Assembly: GCF_018130245.1 (NCBI RefSeq)
Contig: NZ_JAFCKP010000001.1
Location: 310,001 to 374,000, forward strand
Direction: 5' to 3'
DNA from: Bradyrhizobium sp. SZCCT0231
Lineage (GTDB): Bacteria > Pseudomonadota > Alphaproteobacteria > Rhizobiales > Xanthobacteraceae
Length of the DNA stretch: 64,000 bases
Part shown: positions 16,635 through 24,054 of the stretch, in pieces
Position numbering within the stretch: position 1 is the stretch's first letter
Layout of the letters: the number at the start of each line of letters is the position of its first letter
Made by a program: the position numbers and the translations under genes
The notes under the pieces: model-generated
Seen by the model: the letters and a program-made list of their open reading frames with translations, nothing else
The model's database searches: none
What the model was told of the DNA's origin: nothing

Positions 16635-17780
16635 CTACTCGGCCGCTTCCGGCTTGCGGTCGTCGCGCAGTCGAAAACGCTTCAGCAGTCCGGACACGGT
16701 GTCGCGGAAGCCGCCATATTCCAGTTCGGAATAGGGTAGCATGGCGGCGCCAGACCAGCCTTGGCTGCGCATCTCGATGGCCTTGCGCTGGGCGCGCCGG
16801 CGGACCTCATCCCATGCCGGGTTGTCGAAGAAATCGGTGTAGGACTCGGCAAAGCGGCCTTCCCTGTCGATCGAAAAGCCGACGCAAGAAACGATCGGCA
16901 GGCAGTACATGCCGGTAACGGGGGTGTTGAGTGGCACCGGCATGAGCGGCATCACATGCGAGCCGCGTGCATCGCCGCCCACGAAGTGCGCTTTGGCGAA
17001 CGGCGAGATGATTTCCTCCGGAGCTGGGAAAATCCCCTGGTTCCTGACGATCGCGACTGGATCATCCTTGCCGGTGTACTTGCCTGCGATCGCGTGGAGG
17101 CGCTGTGCCGAAACGGCCACGACGACCTCGCCATGGGTTCGAGAAATGATGCGATCGATGCCAAAGCGCTCGTTGTCGCGAAGCAGGGCGGCAATGTGGT
17201 AGCTGTCGGCGGGTGCGTCGAGCTCGAGCAGGCTGTCGCCGGCTGTGTTGTCCATGTCGATGATATGGAAACGGAATCCCTTGATCATTGGAGGCAGCAT
17301 CAGCCCAGCGCAGTACATGGGGTCGGCAAAGGCGAGATAGAGCGGCAGGTTGTAGGCGCCGGGGCCGCATTTGTCGGCCGCGAACACCATGAATGACTCC
17401 GCGGGTCGCACGCCGGAGAGGCTGTGGTCGAAGCTGAGCTCGGCGACGCCTGGGCCGGCGCCGCGAATGTTGCCGGAAGGCGCGTCGGCGAGAAGATCCT
17501 GGCCAGCGCCATAGAGCCCGGAGGTCTTCGCGACCGAGGTGGCCGCGAGGAACGTCTTCCAGGCGAGTTGATGGACCTCGGAGCTTCCTTCACCCCGTGT
17601 GTGCGTCATGATGATCGCAATGTCGTCGCCGGTGTGGCAGATGAAGCCGTCGATCAGCAGACCATTGCAGATCGCCTTGGCAACCTCGCCCTCGACAGTC
17701 GCGATCATGCGTGAAGACGGTTTCGTATGCCCGCCAACGGAGCCAACGTCAGCTTTGATGACTGAAAGAGTGAGTCTCAT
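16635..17780 (-). CDS. Fructose-1,6-bisphosphate aldolase/phosphatase (class V FBPase, archaeal type)
   Basis: 381 aa from the Met at 17780 (GGAGAA eight bases upstream); the frame runs on to 17891 without support. The N-terminus MRLTLSVIKADVGSVGGHTK and CHTGDDIAIIMTHTRG show the metal ligands Asp11, His18, Asp52 and Asp53 of the bifunctional FBP aldolase/phosphatase family. DKCGPGAYNLPLYLAFADPM is another diagnostic block. In Archaea and some deep-branching bacteria this one enzyme joins triose phosphates and removes one phosphate, driving gluconeogenesis. The gene is upstream of, and in line with, a PPi-type phosphofructokinase that catalyses the opposite or reversible step. Its taxonomic origin is worth testing; the family is not the usual proteobacterial FBPase. 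Confidence 0.85.
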   Translation of the reverse strand: MRLTLSVIKADVGSVGGHTKPSSRMIATVEGEVAKAICNGLLIDGFICHTGDDIAIIMTHTRGEGSSEVHQLAWKTFLAATSVAKTSGLYGAGQDLLADAPSGNIRGAGPGVAELSFDHSLSGVRPAESFMVFAADKCGPGAYNLPLYLAFADPMYCAGLMLPPMIKGFRFHIIDMDNTAGDSLLELDAPADSYHIAALLRDNERFGIDRIISRTHGEVVVAVSAQRLHAIAGKYTGKDDPVAIVRNQGIFPAPEEIISPFAKAHFVGGDARGSHVMPLMPVPLNTPVTGMYCLPIVSCVGFSIDREGRFAESYTDFFDNPAWDEVRRRAQRKAIEMRSQGWSGAAMLPYSELEYGGFRDTVSGLLKRFRLRDDRKPEAAE

Positions 17781-18042
17781 GAGCATTTCTCCGATCCGCG
17801 CAGCCCTGCGCCTCCGGCCTCGGCGCTTGCTGCGCCGGGCACGGCGCTGCTCATTCGCGGACAAAACGTCCGTCGCTCCGATAGGTTCCACGCACCCCGT
17901 TCATCCGGTTGCCGGGATCATGCAGAGTTTTGCCTTAGAACCATGCGTCACTATTTGCTGCGCTGCACGCGTCCGGTTCTGGCCGGGCCGCCCAACTGTC
18001 ATAGGCCACGGCCGGCATAGCGATCTTCCGACGCAGGCAGGC

Positions 18043-19257
18043 TCAGGAGAAATCCTGCGTCAGGGTGGTGGCGAGCCGCTCCAGCGCCCAGTCGACCTCG
18101 TCGCTGGTGATCACCAGCGGCGGGGCGATGCGGATGGTTTGCTCATGGGTATCCTTGGCGAGGATGCCCTTGCCCTGAAGCGCCTCGCAGTAGCGGCGGG
18201 CGCGGCCGGCCTCGGGATGTAGCTCGACCGCCAGCATCAGGCCGCGCCCGCGCACCTCGCGGATCGTATTGGCGCGAATGTCTTTCAAGCCTTCCAGAAA
18301 GCGCGCGCCTTGCCTCGCCGCGTTCTCGATCATGCCTTCCTCGACCAGCACGCGCAGCGCCGCGCGCGCCACCGCGCAGGCAAGCGGATTGCCGCCGAAG
18401 GTCGAGCCATGCTGGCCGGGTCTCAAGGTCCCGAGCACGTCGTTGTTCGAGAGCACGGCCGATACCGGATAGAAGCCGCCGGACAGGGCCTTGCCGAGCA
18501 GCGTCACGTCCGCCTCTATACCCTCGTGCTGTTCGGCGAGCAGCTTGCCGGTGCGGCCGAGCCCGGTCTGGATCTCGTCGAGCACCAGCATCACGTTGTT
18601 GGCGGTGCAGAGCTCGCGCACCTCAGTGAAATAGCCGGCTGGAGGAATGATGACACCGGCTTCGCCCTGGATCGGCTCGACCAGGAAGGCGACCGTGTTT
18701 GGGGTGATTGCCTCCTTCAGCGCCGCGGCGTCGCCGAACGGGATGATCTTGAAGCCCGGTGCGAACGGCCCGAAATGGGCGCGGGTCTCGGCGTCGGTCG
18801 AAAAGCCGACGATGGCCAGCGTGCGCCCGTGAAAATTGTTGGCGCAGACGATGATCTCGGCCTGGCCGTCCGGCACGCCCTTCACCTCATAGCCCCATTT
18901 GCGCACCGACTTGATGGCGCTTTCGACCGCCTCCGCGCCGCTGTTCATCGGCAGCACCTTGTGGGAACCGGTGAGCGCCGCGATCTCCTCATAGAACAGG
19001 GCGAGCTGGTCGTTGTGGAAGGCCCGCGAGGTGAGCGTCAGCCTGTGCGCCTGTTCGACCATCGCCGCCAGGATCTTGGGGTGGCAGTGGCCCTGGCTGA
19101 CCGCCGAATAGGCCGAGAGGCAATCGAGATAACGGTTGCCTTCGGTATCCCAGACCCAGACACCTTCGCCGCGCGACAGGACGACCCCGATCGGCTCGTA
19201 ATTGCGGGCCCCGAAGCGGGCTTCCGTTGCGATGAAATCAATGACCGACGCGCTCAT
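18043..19257 (-). CDS. rocD: Ornithine aminotransferase
   Basis: 404 aa, standard length for bacterial ornithine-oxo-acid transaminase, a PLP enzyme converting ornithine to glutamate semialdehyde in arginine and ornithine degradation. Fold-type I class III features are present: [50 protein letters not shown] (PLP Asp), and [18 protein letters not shown] with the Schiff-base lysine at about residue 256. [15 protein letters not shown] follows. Start at 19257 ([20 protein letters not shown]) agrees with family N-termini. It is transcribed toward the FBP aldolase/phosphatase gene, separated by about 260 bases. A second copy of its 3' end lies at 15262-15351. Confidence 0.93.
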   Translation of the reverse strand: MSASVIDFIATEARFGARNYEPIGVVLSRGEGVWVWDTEGNRYLDCLSAYSAVSQGHCHPKILAAMVEQAHRLTLTSRAFHNDQLALFYEEIAALTGSHKVLPMNSGAEAVESAIKSVRKWGYEVKGVPDGQAEIIVCANNFHGRTLAIVGFSTDAETRAHFGPFAPGFKIIPFGDAAALKEAITPNTVAFLVEPIQGEAGVIIPPAGYFTEVRELCTANNVMLVLDEIQTGLGRTGKLLAEQHEGIEADVTLLGKALSGGFYPVSAVLSNNDVLGTLRPGQHGSTFGGNPLACAVARAALRVLVEEGMIENAARQGARFLEGLKDIRANTIREVRGRGLMLAVELHPEAGRARRYCEALQGKGILAKDTHEQTIRIAPPLVITSDEVDWALERLATTLTQDFS

Positions 19258-19483
19258 CTGTCGTCACTCCATTGCGGCGCGCGGGGGCGTCACCGACTGC
19301 ACCGGCGGCCTTCAGCTTGATTTGGGTATCAGCCAGCCGTCTTGGAAGCCTTCGTGTGCCGATGGCGTGGCGCAGCCCGATCTGCCTGAAACGTCAGATG
19401 GTTCTGCCGATCCACAGGGCATCGTTCGCCGACCCGACCTCTACTGTGCATGGGGTTGTTTTCGCCTTTTTTGTTTGGAGGCG

Positions 19484-20716
19484 TCAGCCGATCGTGCAGG
19501 GCACCCTCAAGAAGCCGCGAAACCGCACCCGTCCGCCCCGCACCGGCTGCCCGCTCACGGCATAGTCCGGGAAGCGCGCCAGGAAGCGCGAGATCGCAAT
19601 CGCCCCTTCCAGCCGCGCCAGCGCCATGCCGGCGCATTGATGCGCGCCGGTGGCGAAGGCGAGATGCCGGTTCGGCGTCCGCGCGATGTCGAAACGTTCG
19701 GGGTCCGGAAACTGCGCGGGGTCGCGGTTGGCAGCCCCGATGCAGAGCGTCACCGACGTGCCGGCCTCGAGCATGACGCCGCCGAGCTCGACCTTCTCGG
19801 TGGTCATGCGGTTGCCGAGCTGGTTCGAGCTCTCGTAGCGCAGCATCTCCTCCACTGCGGTCTTGATCAGGTCCGGGTGGTCGATCAGGCGCTGCTTCTG
19901 GTCGGGATGACGGTCCAGCGCGACGAGGCCGTTGCCGATCAGGTTGGTGGTGGTCTCGTGGCCGGCATTGAGCAGGAAGATGCAATTGTGCAGCAGCTCC
20001 TTCTCGGTCAGCCGCTCGCCGTTCTCCTCGCCATTGCCTTCTCCTTGGATGAGGCGCGTCAGCACGTCGCGCTCGGGATTGCCGGGCTTGGCGCGCCGCC
20101 GCGCGACCAGCGTTTCCAGATAAGCGAGGAAGTCCGTCACCGCCTTGTTGCCGCGCGCGGCGGCTTCCGTCGACACCACGGGTTCGAGCGCGCCCAGGAT
20201 CGCCAGCGACCAGTCGCGCAGCGGCGTACGTTCCTCGTGAGGCACGTCGAGCAGATTGCCGATGACCTCGATGGGAATGGAAGCGGCAAAGTCCTCGATC
20301 AGCTCGCAATCGCCCTTGGCAGCGATGGCGTCGAGCAGGCCGTCGACAAGCTTGATGAGATCGCTCTCCATCCCGGCGATCGCGCGGGGCGACAGCGCGC
20401 CCATGATCAGGCGGCGCACGCGGGTGTGGGAGGGCGGGTCGTTGAAGACGAGGCTGGTGGTGTGGTGCTCGTAGAGCGGGGTGTCGCCGTATTTCGGCGC
20501 GAACTCGCGCTTCTTGTCCGAGCTGAAGGATTTCGTGTTCTTGTAGGTGGTGACGAGATCGTCGTAGCGGGTCAGGAACACGGTGCCGTTCGGCAGGCGC
20601 TTGACCGGCTCGTTCTCCCGCAGCGCACGATAAGTCGGATAGGGGTTGTCGTAGAATTCAGGCGTCAGCTTCTCGAGATCGAAGCTTGCCGCCAGCGCCT
20701 TCGCACCTGCGTTCAT
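19484..20716 (-). CDS. Cytochrome P450
   Basis: 410 aa soluble bacterial P450. The I-helix oxygen-activation segment reads LLNAGHETTTNLIGNG. The K-helix E-x-x-R is in EEMLRYES. The haem loop FATGAHQCAGMALAR puts the thiolate ligand at Cys361. It needs a separate ferredoxin and reductase; none is encoded next to it. The substrate is unknown. It is divergent from the split TPP-enzyme genes with a gap of about 100 bases and separated from rocD by 226 bases that hold no gene. Confidence 0.9.
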   Translation of the reverse strand: MNAGAKALAASFDLEKLTPEFYDNPYPTYRALRENEPVKRLPNGTVFLTRYDDLVTTYKNTKSFSSDKKREFAPKYGDTPLYEHHTTSLVFNDPPSHTRVRRLIMGALSPRAIAGMESDLIKLVDGLLDAIAAKGDCELIEDFAASIPIEVIGNLLDVPHEERTPLRDWSLAILGALEPVVSTEAAARGNKAVTDFLAYLETLVARRRAKPGNPERDVLTRLIQGEGNGEENGERLTEKELLHNCIFLLNAGHETTTNLIGNGLVALDRHPDQKQRLIDHPDLIKTAVEEMLRYESSNQLGNRMTTEKVELGGVMLEAGTSVTLCIGAANRDPAQFPDPERFDIARTPNRHLAFATGAHQCAGMALARLEGAIAISRFLARFPDYAVSGQPVRGGRVRFRGFLRVPCTIG

Positions 20717-20821
20717 CCCGTTATACTCGCCGGTTAAAGCCGTTATGCCGTTTTTGTTGTTCTGGTCGGCGCACGCATGCGTCTACAGTCTTTGCACCTT
20801 GCTAGCCGACCGGACAGGAAA

Positions 20822-21364
20822 ATGCACGCACGCGCTGACGCTGCCGACACGGCGCCGAACTGGCCCGACGATATTTTCGCGACATTGCAGCGCTTCGACG
20901 TTCGCCAGGTGCCGTATGTGCCTGACGCCGGTCATTCGAAGCTGATCCAGCGCGTGCTGGACTCCTCCACCATGCGCGGCATTCCGCTGACGACGGAGGA
21001 GGAGGGCGTGGCGCTTCTCGCCGGCGCGTGGGCCGGCGGCCAGCGCGGCGTCTTGCTGATGCAGTCGAGCGGCGTCGGCAATTGCATCAACATGCTGTCG
21101 CTGATCCCGATCCTCCGTTTTCCGTTCCTCACGCTGGTGACCATGCGCGGCGAGTGGGGCGAGTTCAATCCGTGGCAGGTGCCGATGGGATCGACCACGC
21201 AGGGCGTGTTCGAGCTCTCGGGCGTCCAGGTGCTGCGCGCCTCCAGTGCGGCAGAGGTTCCTGCCGTGCTCGAAGCCGCTGCATCGCAAGCGTACAACGC
21301 GCTCACGCCCACCGCTGTCCTCCTGTCGCAGCGCCTGATCGGCGCCAAGGTTTTCACCAAATGA
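20822..21364 (+). CDS. TPP-dependent decarboxylase, PYR-domain subunit (sulfopyruvate/phosphonopyruvate decarboxylase-like)
   Basis: 180 aa from the ATG at 20822 (AGGAAA just upstream); the frame extends to 20777 without support. The sequence LTTEEEGVALLAGAWAGGQR contains the conserved Glu that activates thiamine diphosphate, and QSSGVGNCINMLSLIPILRF is the typical PYR-domain block of split enzymes such as ComD. Its stop codon overlaps the start of the next gene (ATGA), which encodes the matching TPP-binding half. Together the two equal one decarboxylase cut into two chains, as in sulfopyruvate decarboxylase (ComDE). The true 2-oxo acid is unknown. Confidence 0.78.
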   Translation: MHARADAADTAPNWPDDIFATLQRFDVRQVPYVPDAGHSKLIQRVLDSSTMRGIPLTTEEEGVALLAGAWAGGQRGVLLMQSSGVGNCINMLSLIPILRFPFLTLVTMRGEWGEFNPWQVPMGSTTQGVFELSGVQVLRASSAAEVPAVLEAAASQAYNALTPTAVLLSQRLIGAKVFTK

Positions 21365-21951
21365 GCAAGGCCAATCTCCTCGACCGCCGGCAGGTGGTCT
21401 CCACCCTGCTTGCGAACCGCAAGGACGTGGTCGCGATCGGCGGCCTCGGTGCCTCCACCAACGACATGTGCGCGGCCGGCGACCATGCCCGCAACTTCTA
21501 TCTCTGGGGCGGCATGGGTGGCGCCGCGATGATCGGGCTGGGTCTCGCGCTGGCGCAGCCAAGATTGCCGGTGCTGGTCATCACCGGCGACGGCGAGATG
21601 CTGATGGGCCTCGGCAGCCTTGCCACCATCGGCCTGCAGAAGCCCTCCAACCTGTCGATCGCCGTGCTCGACAACGAGGCCTATGGCGAGACCGGCGGCC
21701 AGACCAGCCACACCTCCGTCGCCGCCGACCTCGTCGGCGTCGCCAAGGCGTGTGGCATTGCGGACAGCCGGGCGGTCACCACCATGGCTGAGGTCGAGGC
21801 TTTCGCCAAAGCCGTCCACGACATCTCGGCCGGGCCGCGCTTTGCCAATGTGAAGATCGACAGCGCCAGCCTGGAGCGGATTTTGCCAAGCCGGGACGGG
21901 ACTTACATCCTCAACCGGATCCGCGGCGACCTCGGCTTCCAGCCGATCTAG
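21361..21951 (+). CDS. TPP-dependent decarboxylase, TPP-binding subunit
   Basis: 196 aa, starting at the ATG that overlaps the previous stop. The N-terminal part contains NFYLWGGMGGAAMIGLGLAL. The thiamine-diphosphate/Mg motif begins at ITGDGEMLMGLGSLATIG and ends at VLDNEAYGETGGQ (GDG...N pattern, with Asn in DNE). This is the C-terminal half of acetolactate-synthase-like enzymes, comparable with ComE or the C-terminal half of phosphonopyruvate decarboxylase. It is paired with the PYR-domain subunit by a 4-base overlap. No pathway partner, such as a phosphoenolpyruvate mutase or sulfolactate enzyme, is in the window. Confidence 0.8.
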   Translation: MSKANLLDRRQVVSTLLANRKDVVAIGGLGASTNDMCAAGDHARNFYLWGGMGGAAMIGLGLALAQPRLPVLVITGDGEMLMGLGSLATIGLQKPSNLSIAVLDNEAYGETGGQTSHTSVAADLVGVAKACGIADSRAVTTMAEVEAFAKAVHDISAGPRFANVKIDSASLERILPSRDGTYILNRIRGDLGFQPI

Positions 21952-22052
21952 CCCGGTGCTGCTCCTCGAAGGGCACCTTGCACGCAGGCCGGGTGGCGGG
22001 ACGAATTTCCCCTGAATTTGCAACGCATTCAGGTTGCGATGCAACATAGTGC

Positions 22053-22088
22053 TTGACTTCTGCGTGGGTGAGTGCTTACTCACCCCGC
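22053..22088 (+). promoter_or_regulatory. TetR operator palindrome and promoter for the efflux operon
   Basis: gtgagtgcttactcac at 22068-22083 is an inverted repeat with 6-base arms (GTGAGT/ACTCAC) around GCTT, immediately in front of the TetR coding region. It resembles AcrR/NalC-type sites. A possible -35 is TTGACT at 22053-22058, which would put the palindrome over the spacer and -10, as expected for autorepression. Confidence 0.6.
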
Positions 22089-22790
22089 ATGAGCTCATTG
22101 CGTATGACGAGCGACCTGAGGCGTCAATTGATCCTCGGTGCCGCGAAACGCTGCTTTGCCCGACACGGCTATACCGGCACCACGACGAAGAGCGTGGCGG
22201 CCGCCGCTGCCATTTCCGAGGCGCTGCTGTTCAAGCATTTCCCGTCCAAGGCGGCGCTCTACGCCGAAATCCTCAGCGACGAATGCGAGGCAGATCCGGC
22301 GTTGATGGAGCTGCTCGAGCGGGAGCCGTCGACCGCCACCCTGGTCGAGCTGATCCGCGGCATGGTCCAGCACTTCCTCCACATCGCCGACGGACCCGAC
22401 CAGGAAGAGGCGCAGCGCCTGCGACTGATGGCCACGAGTCATTTGGATGATGGCGAATTCGCCCGTCTGCTATATGCCAAAATCGAAAAGTTGATCGGGG
22501 CGGTCTTCGTCGCCTCGCTCGAGCAAGCGGTCGCCAGCGGTGACGCGCGGCCATTCAGCGGAGATCCGCTCAACCTGTTCTGGTTTGCGCATCACACGGT
22601 GATGACCGTGGCGCTGACCAGGCTGCCGGCCACGCCTTGCCTCGCCTACGGCAAGGCTGGCGACCTCGAGCGGCAGCTCTGTGAGTTTCTCCTGAGGGGT
22701 ATCGGACTTAACGACGCCGCAATTGCTTCGCATCTGGGCCGCAATCAGGCCGTGGATGCTGGCAAGGCGGCGATTGCAGAAAGTGCATGA
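22089..22790 (+). CDS. TetR/AcrR-family regulator of the RND efflux genes
   Basis: 233 aa from the ATG at 22089; another Met follows at 22104 and neither has a strong ribosome site. The N-terminal helix-turn-helix is typical: LILGAAKRCFARHGYTGTTT followed by VAAAAAISEALLFKHFPSKA and ALYAEIL. The C-terminal ligand domain is all-helical and of usual length. The gene directly precedes the membrane-fusion and RND pump genes (one base gap) and has a palindromic operator upstream. It therefore most likely represses its own operon and responds to a pump substrate. The substrate is not predictable. Confidence 0.87.
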   Translation: MSSLRMTSDLRRQLILGAAKRCFARHGYTGTTTKSVAAAAAISEALLFKHFPSKAALYAEILSDECEADPALMELLEREPSTATLVELIRGMVQHFLHIADGPDQEEAQRLRLMATSHLDDGEFARLLYAKIEKLIGAVFVASLEQAVASGDARPFSGDPLNLFWFAHHTVMTVALTRLPATPCLAYGKAGDLERQLCEFLLRGIGLNDAAIASHLGRNQAVDAGKAAIAESA

Positions 22791-22791
22791 C

Positions 22792-23985
22792 ATGAACATC
22801 GTAGCCGAACACAAGATTTCGGGCGAACCGATCGACAACAAGGCTCCCAAGCGTCCGGTCCGGCCGGTACGCTGGTTCATCATCGTCGGCACGCTGCTGG
22901 CCGTACTCGTCGGTGGCCTCGTCTGGTTCAATTACTTCCGCGGCCAGATGATCAAGCAGTTCTTCGCCAACAACAAGCCGCCGCCGACGGCCGTCAGCGC
23001 AGCCGAGGCGAAGTCCGAGGTGGTGCCGAACCTGCTCACCGCGGTCGGCAGCCTCGTCGCCGTGCACCAGGTCGACGTCAGCGCCGACGTCAACGGCCGC
23101 GTCACCGAGATCAAGTTCGAGCCGGGTACGCGTGTCGAAGCCGGCACGCCGCTGGTGCAGATGTTCGACACGCCCGAGCAGGGCGACCTCGCCAATTACA
23201 AGGCGCAGGCGACCGTCGCGCAGCTCTCGCTCGATCGCGCCAAGCAGCTGGCCTCGCGCCAGTTCGGCCCGCAGGCGACCGTCGACCAGGCGCAGGCCGC
23301 TTACGACCAGGCACAGGCGGGCATCGCCAAGACCGAGGCGCTGATTTCGCAGAAGCTGGTGCGTGCGCCGTTCTCCGGCGATCTCGGCATGCGCAAGGTC
23401 GAGCTCGGCCAGTATCTGACGGCCGGCACGGCGATCGTCTCATTGACCGACCTGTCGGAGCTGTGGGCCAACTTCACGGTGACGGAAAAGGATTCCGGCA
23501 GCCTCAAGGTCGGCCAGACTGTCCGGCTCAAGGTCGACGCCTATCCGGGCCGCACCTTCGAGGGCAAGATCACCACGATCGAGCCGCAGATCGCGACCGA
23601 CACCCGCAATATCCGCGTGCAGGCCACGATCGCCAATCCCGAGAAGATCCTCAAACCCGGCATGTTCGTGACCACCACGGTGGTGCTGCCGGAGAAGCCA
23701 GCGGTGATCACCGTTCCGGAAACGGCGGTCGACTACACGCTGTACGGCGACTCCGTGTTCGTGATCACGGAGAAGAAGGAAGCGGACGGCAAGACCAGCC
23801 TCTCGGCGGTGCGCACCTTCGTGCAGACCGGCAACCGGGTCGAAGGCCGTGTCGAAATCATCAAGGGCTTGAAGGCGGGCGACAAGGTCGTCGCCGTCGG
23901 CCAGCTGAAGCTGCAATCGGGCGCTCCGGTGTCGATTTCGACCGATCCGACTCCCCAGATCCCGGCGCAGCCCCCGCGCTACTGA
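22792..23985 (+). CDS. RND efflux periplasmic adaptor (membrane fusion protein)
   Basis: 397 aa from the ATG one base after the TetR stop. A single N-terminal membrane anchor (WFIIVGTLLAVLVGGLVWF) is followed by the lipoyl half-motif GSLVAVHQVDVSADVNGRVT, a short alpha-hairpin (about residues 125-180), KLVRAPFSGDLGMRKVELGQ as second lipoyl half, and the beta-barrel domain (DLSELWANFTVTEKDSGSL). This is the HlyD/AcrA family architecture. It links the inner-membrane pump encoded 69 bases downstream to an outer-membrane channel. No channel gene is present here, so a shared TolC-type protein is probably recruited. Confidence 0.9.
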   Translation: MNIVAEHKISGEPIDNKAPKRPVRPVRWFIIVGTLLAVLVGGLVWFNYFRGQMIKQFFANNKPPPTAVSAAEAKSEVVPNLLTAVGSLVAVHQVDVSADVNGRVTEIKFEPGTRVEAGTPLVQMFDTPEQGDLANYKAQATVAQLSLDRAKQLASRQFGPQATVDQAQAAYDQAQAGIAKTEALISQKLVRAPFSGDLGMRKVELGQYLTAGTAIVSLTDLSELWANFTVTEKDSGSLKVGQTVRLKVDAYPGRTFEGKITTIEPQIATDTRNIRVQATIANPEKILKPGMFVTTTVVLPEKPAVITVPETAVDYTLYGDSVFVITEKKEADGKTSLSAVRTFVQTGNRVEGRVEIIKGLKAGDKVVAVGQLKLQSGAPVSISTDPTPQIPAQPPRY

Positions 23986-24054
23986 CAACATCCTCGCGTG
24001 ATCCGGCCCGGCCGGATCACGCATCTTGAGACAAAAGAAATCGAGATCGCCGCG

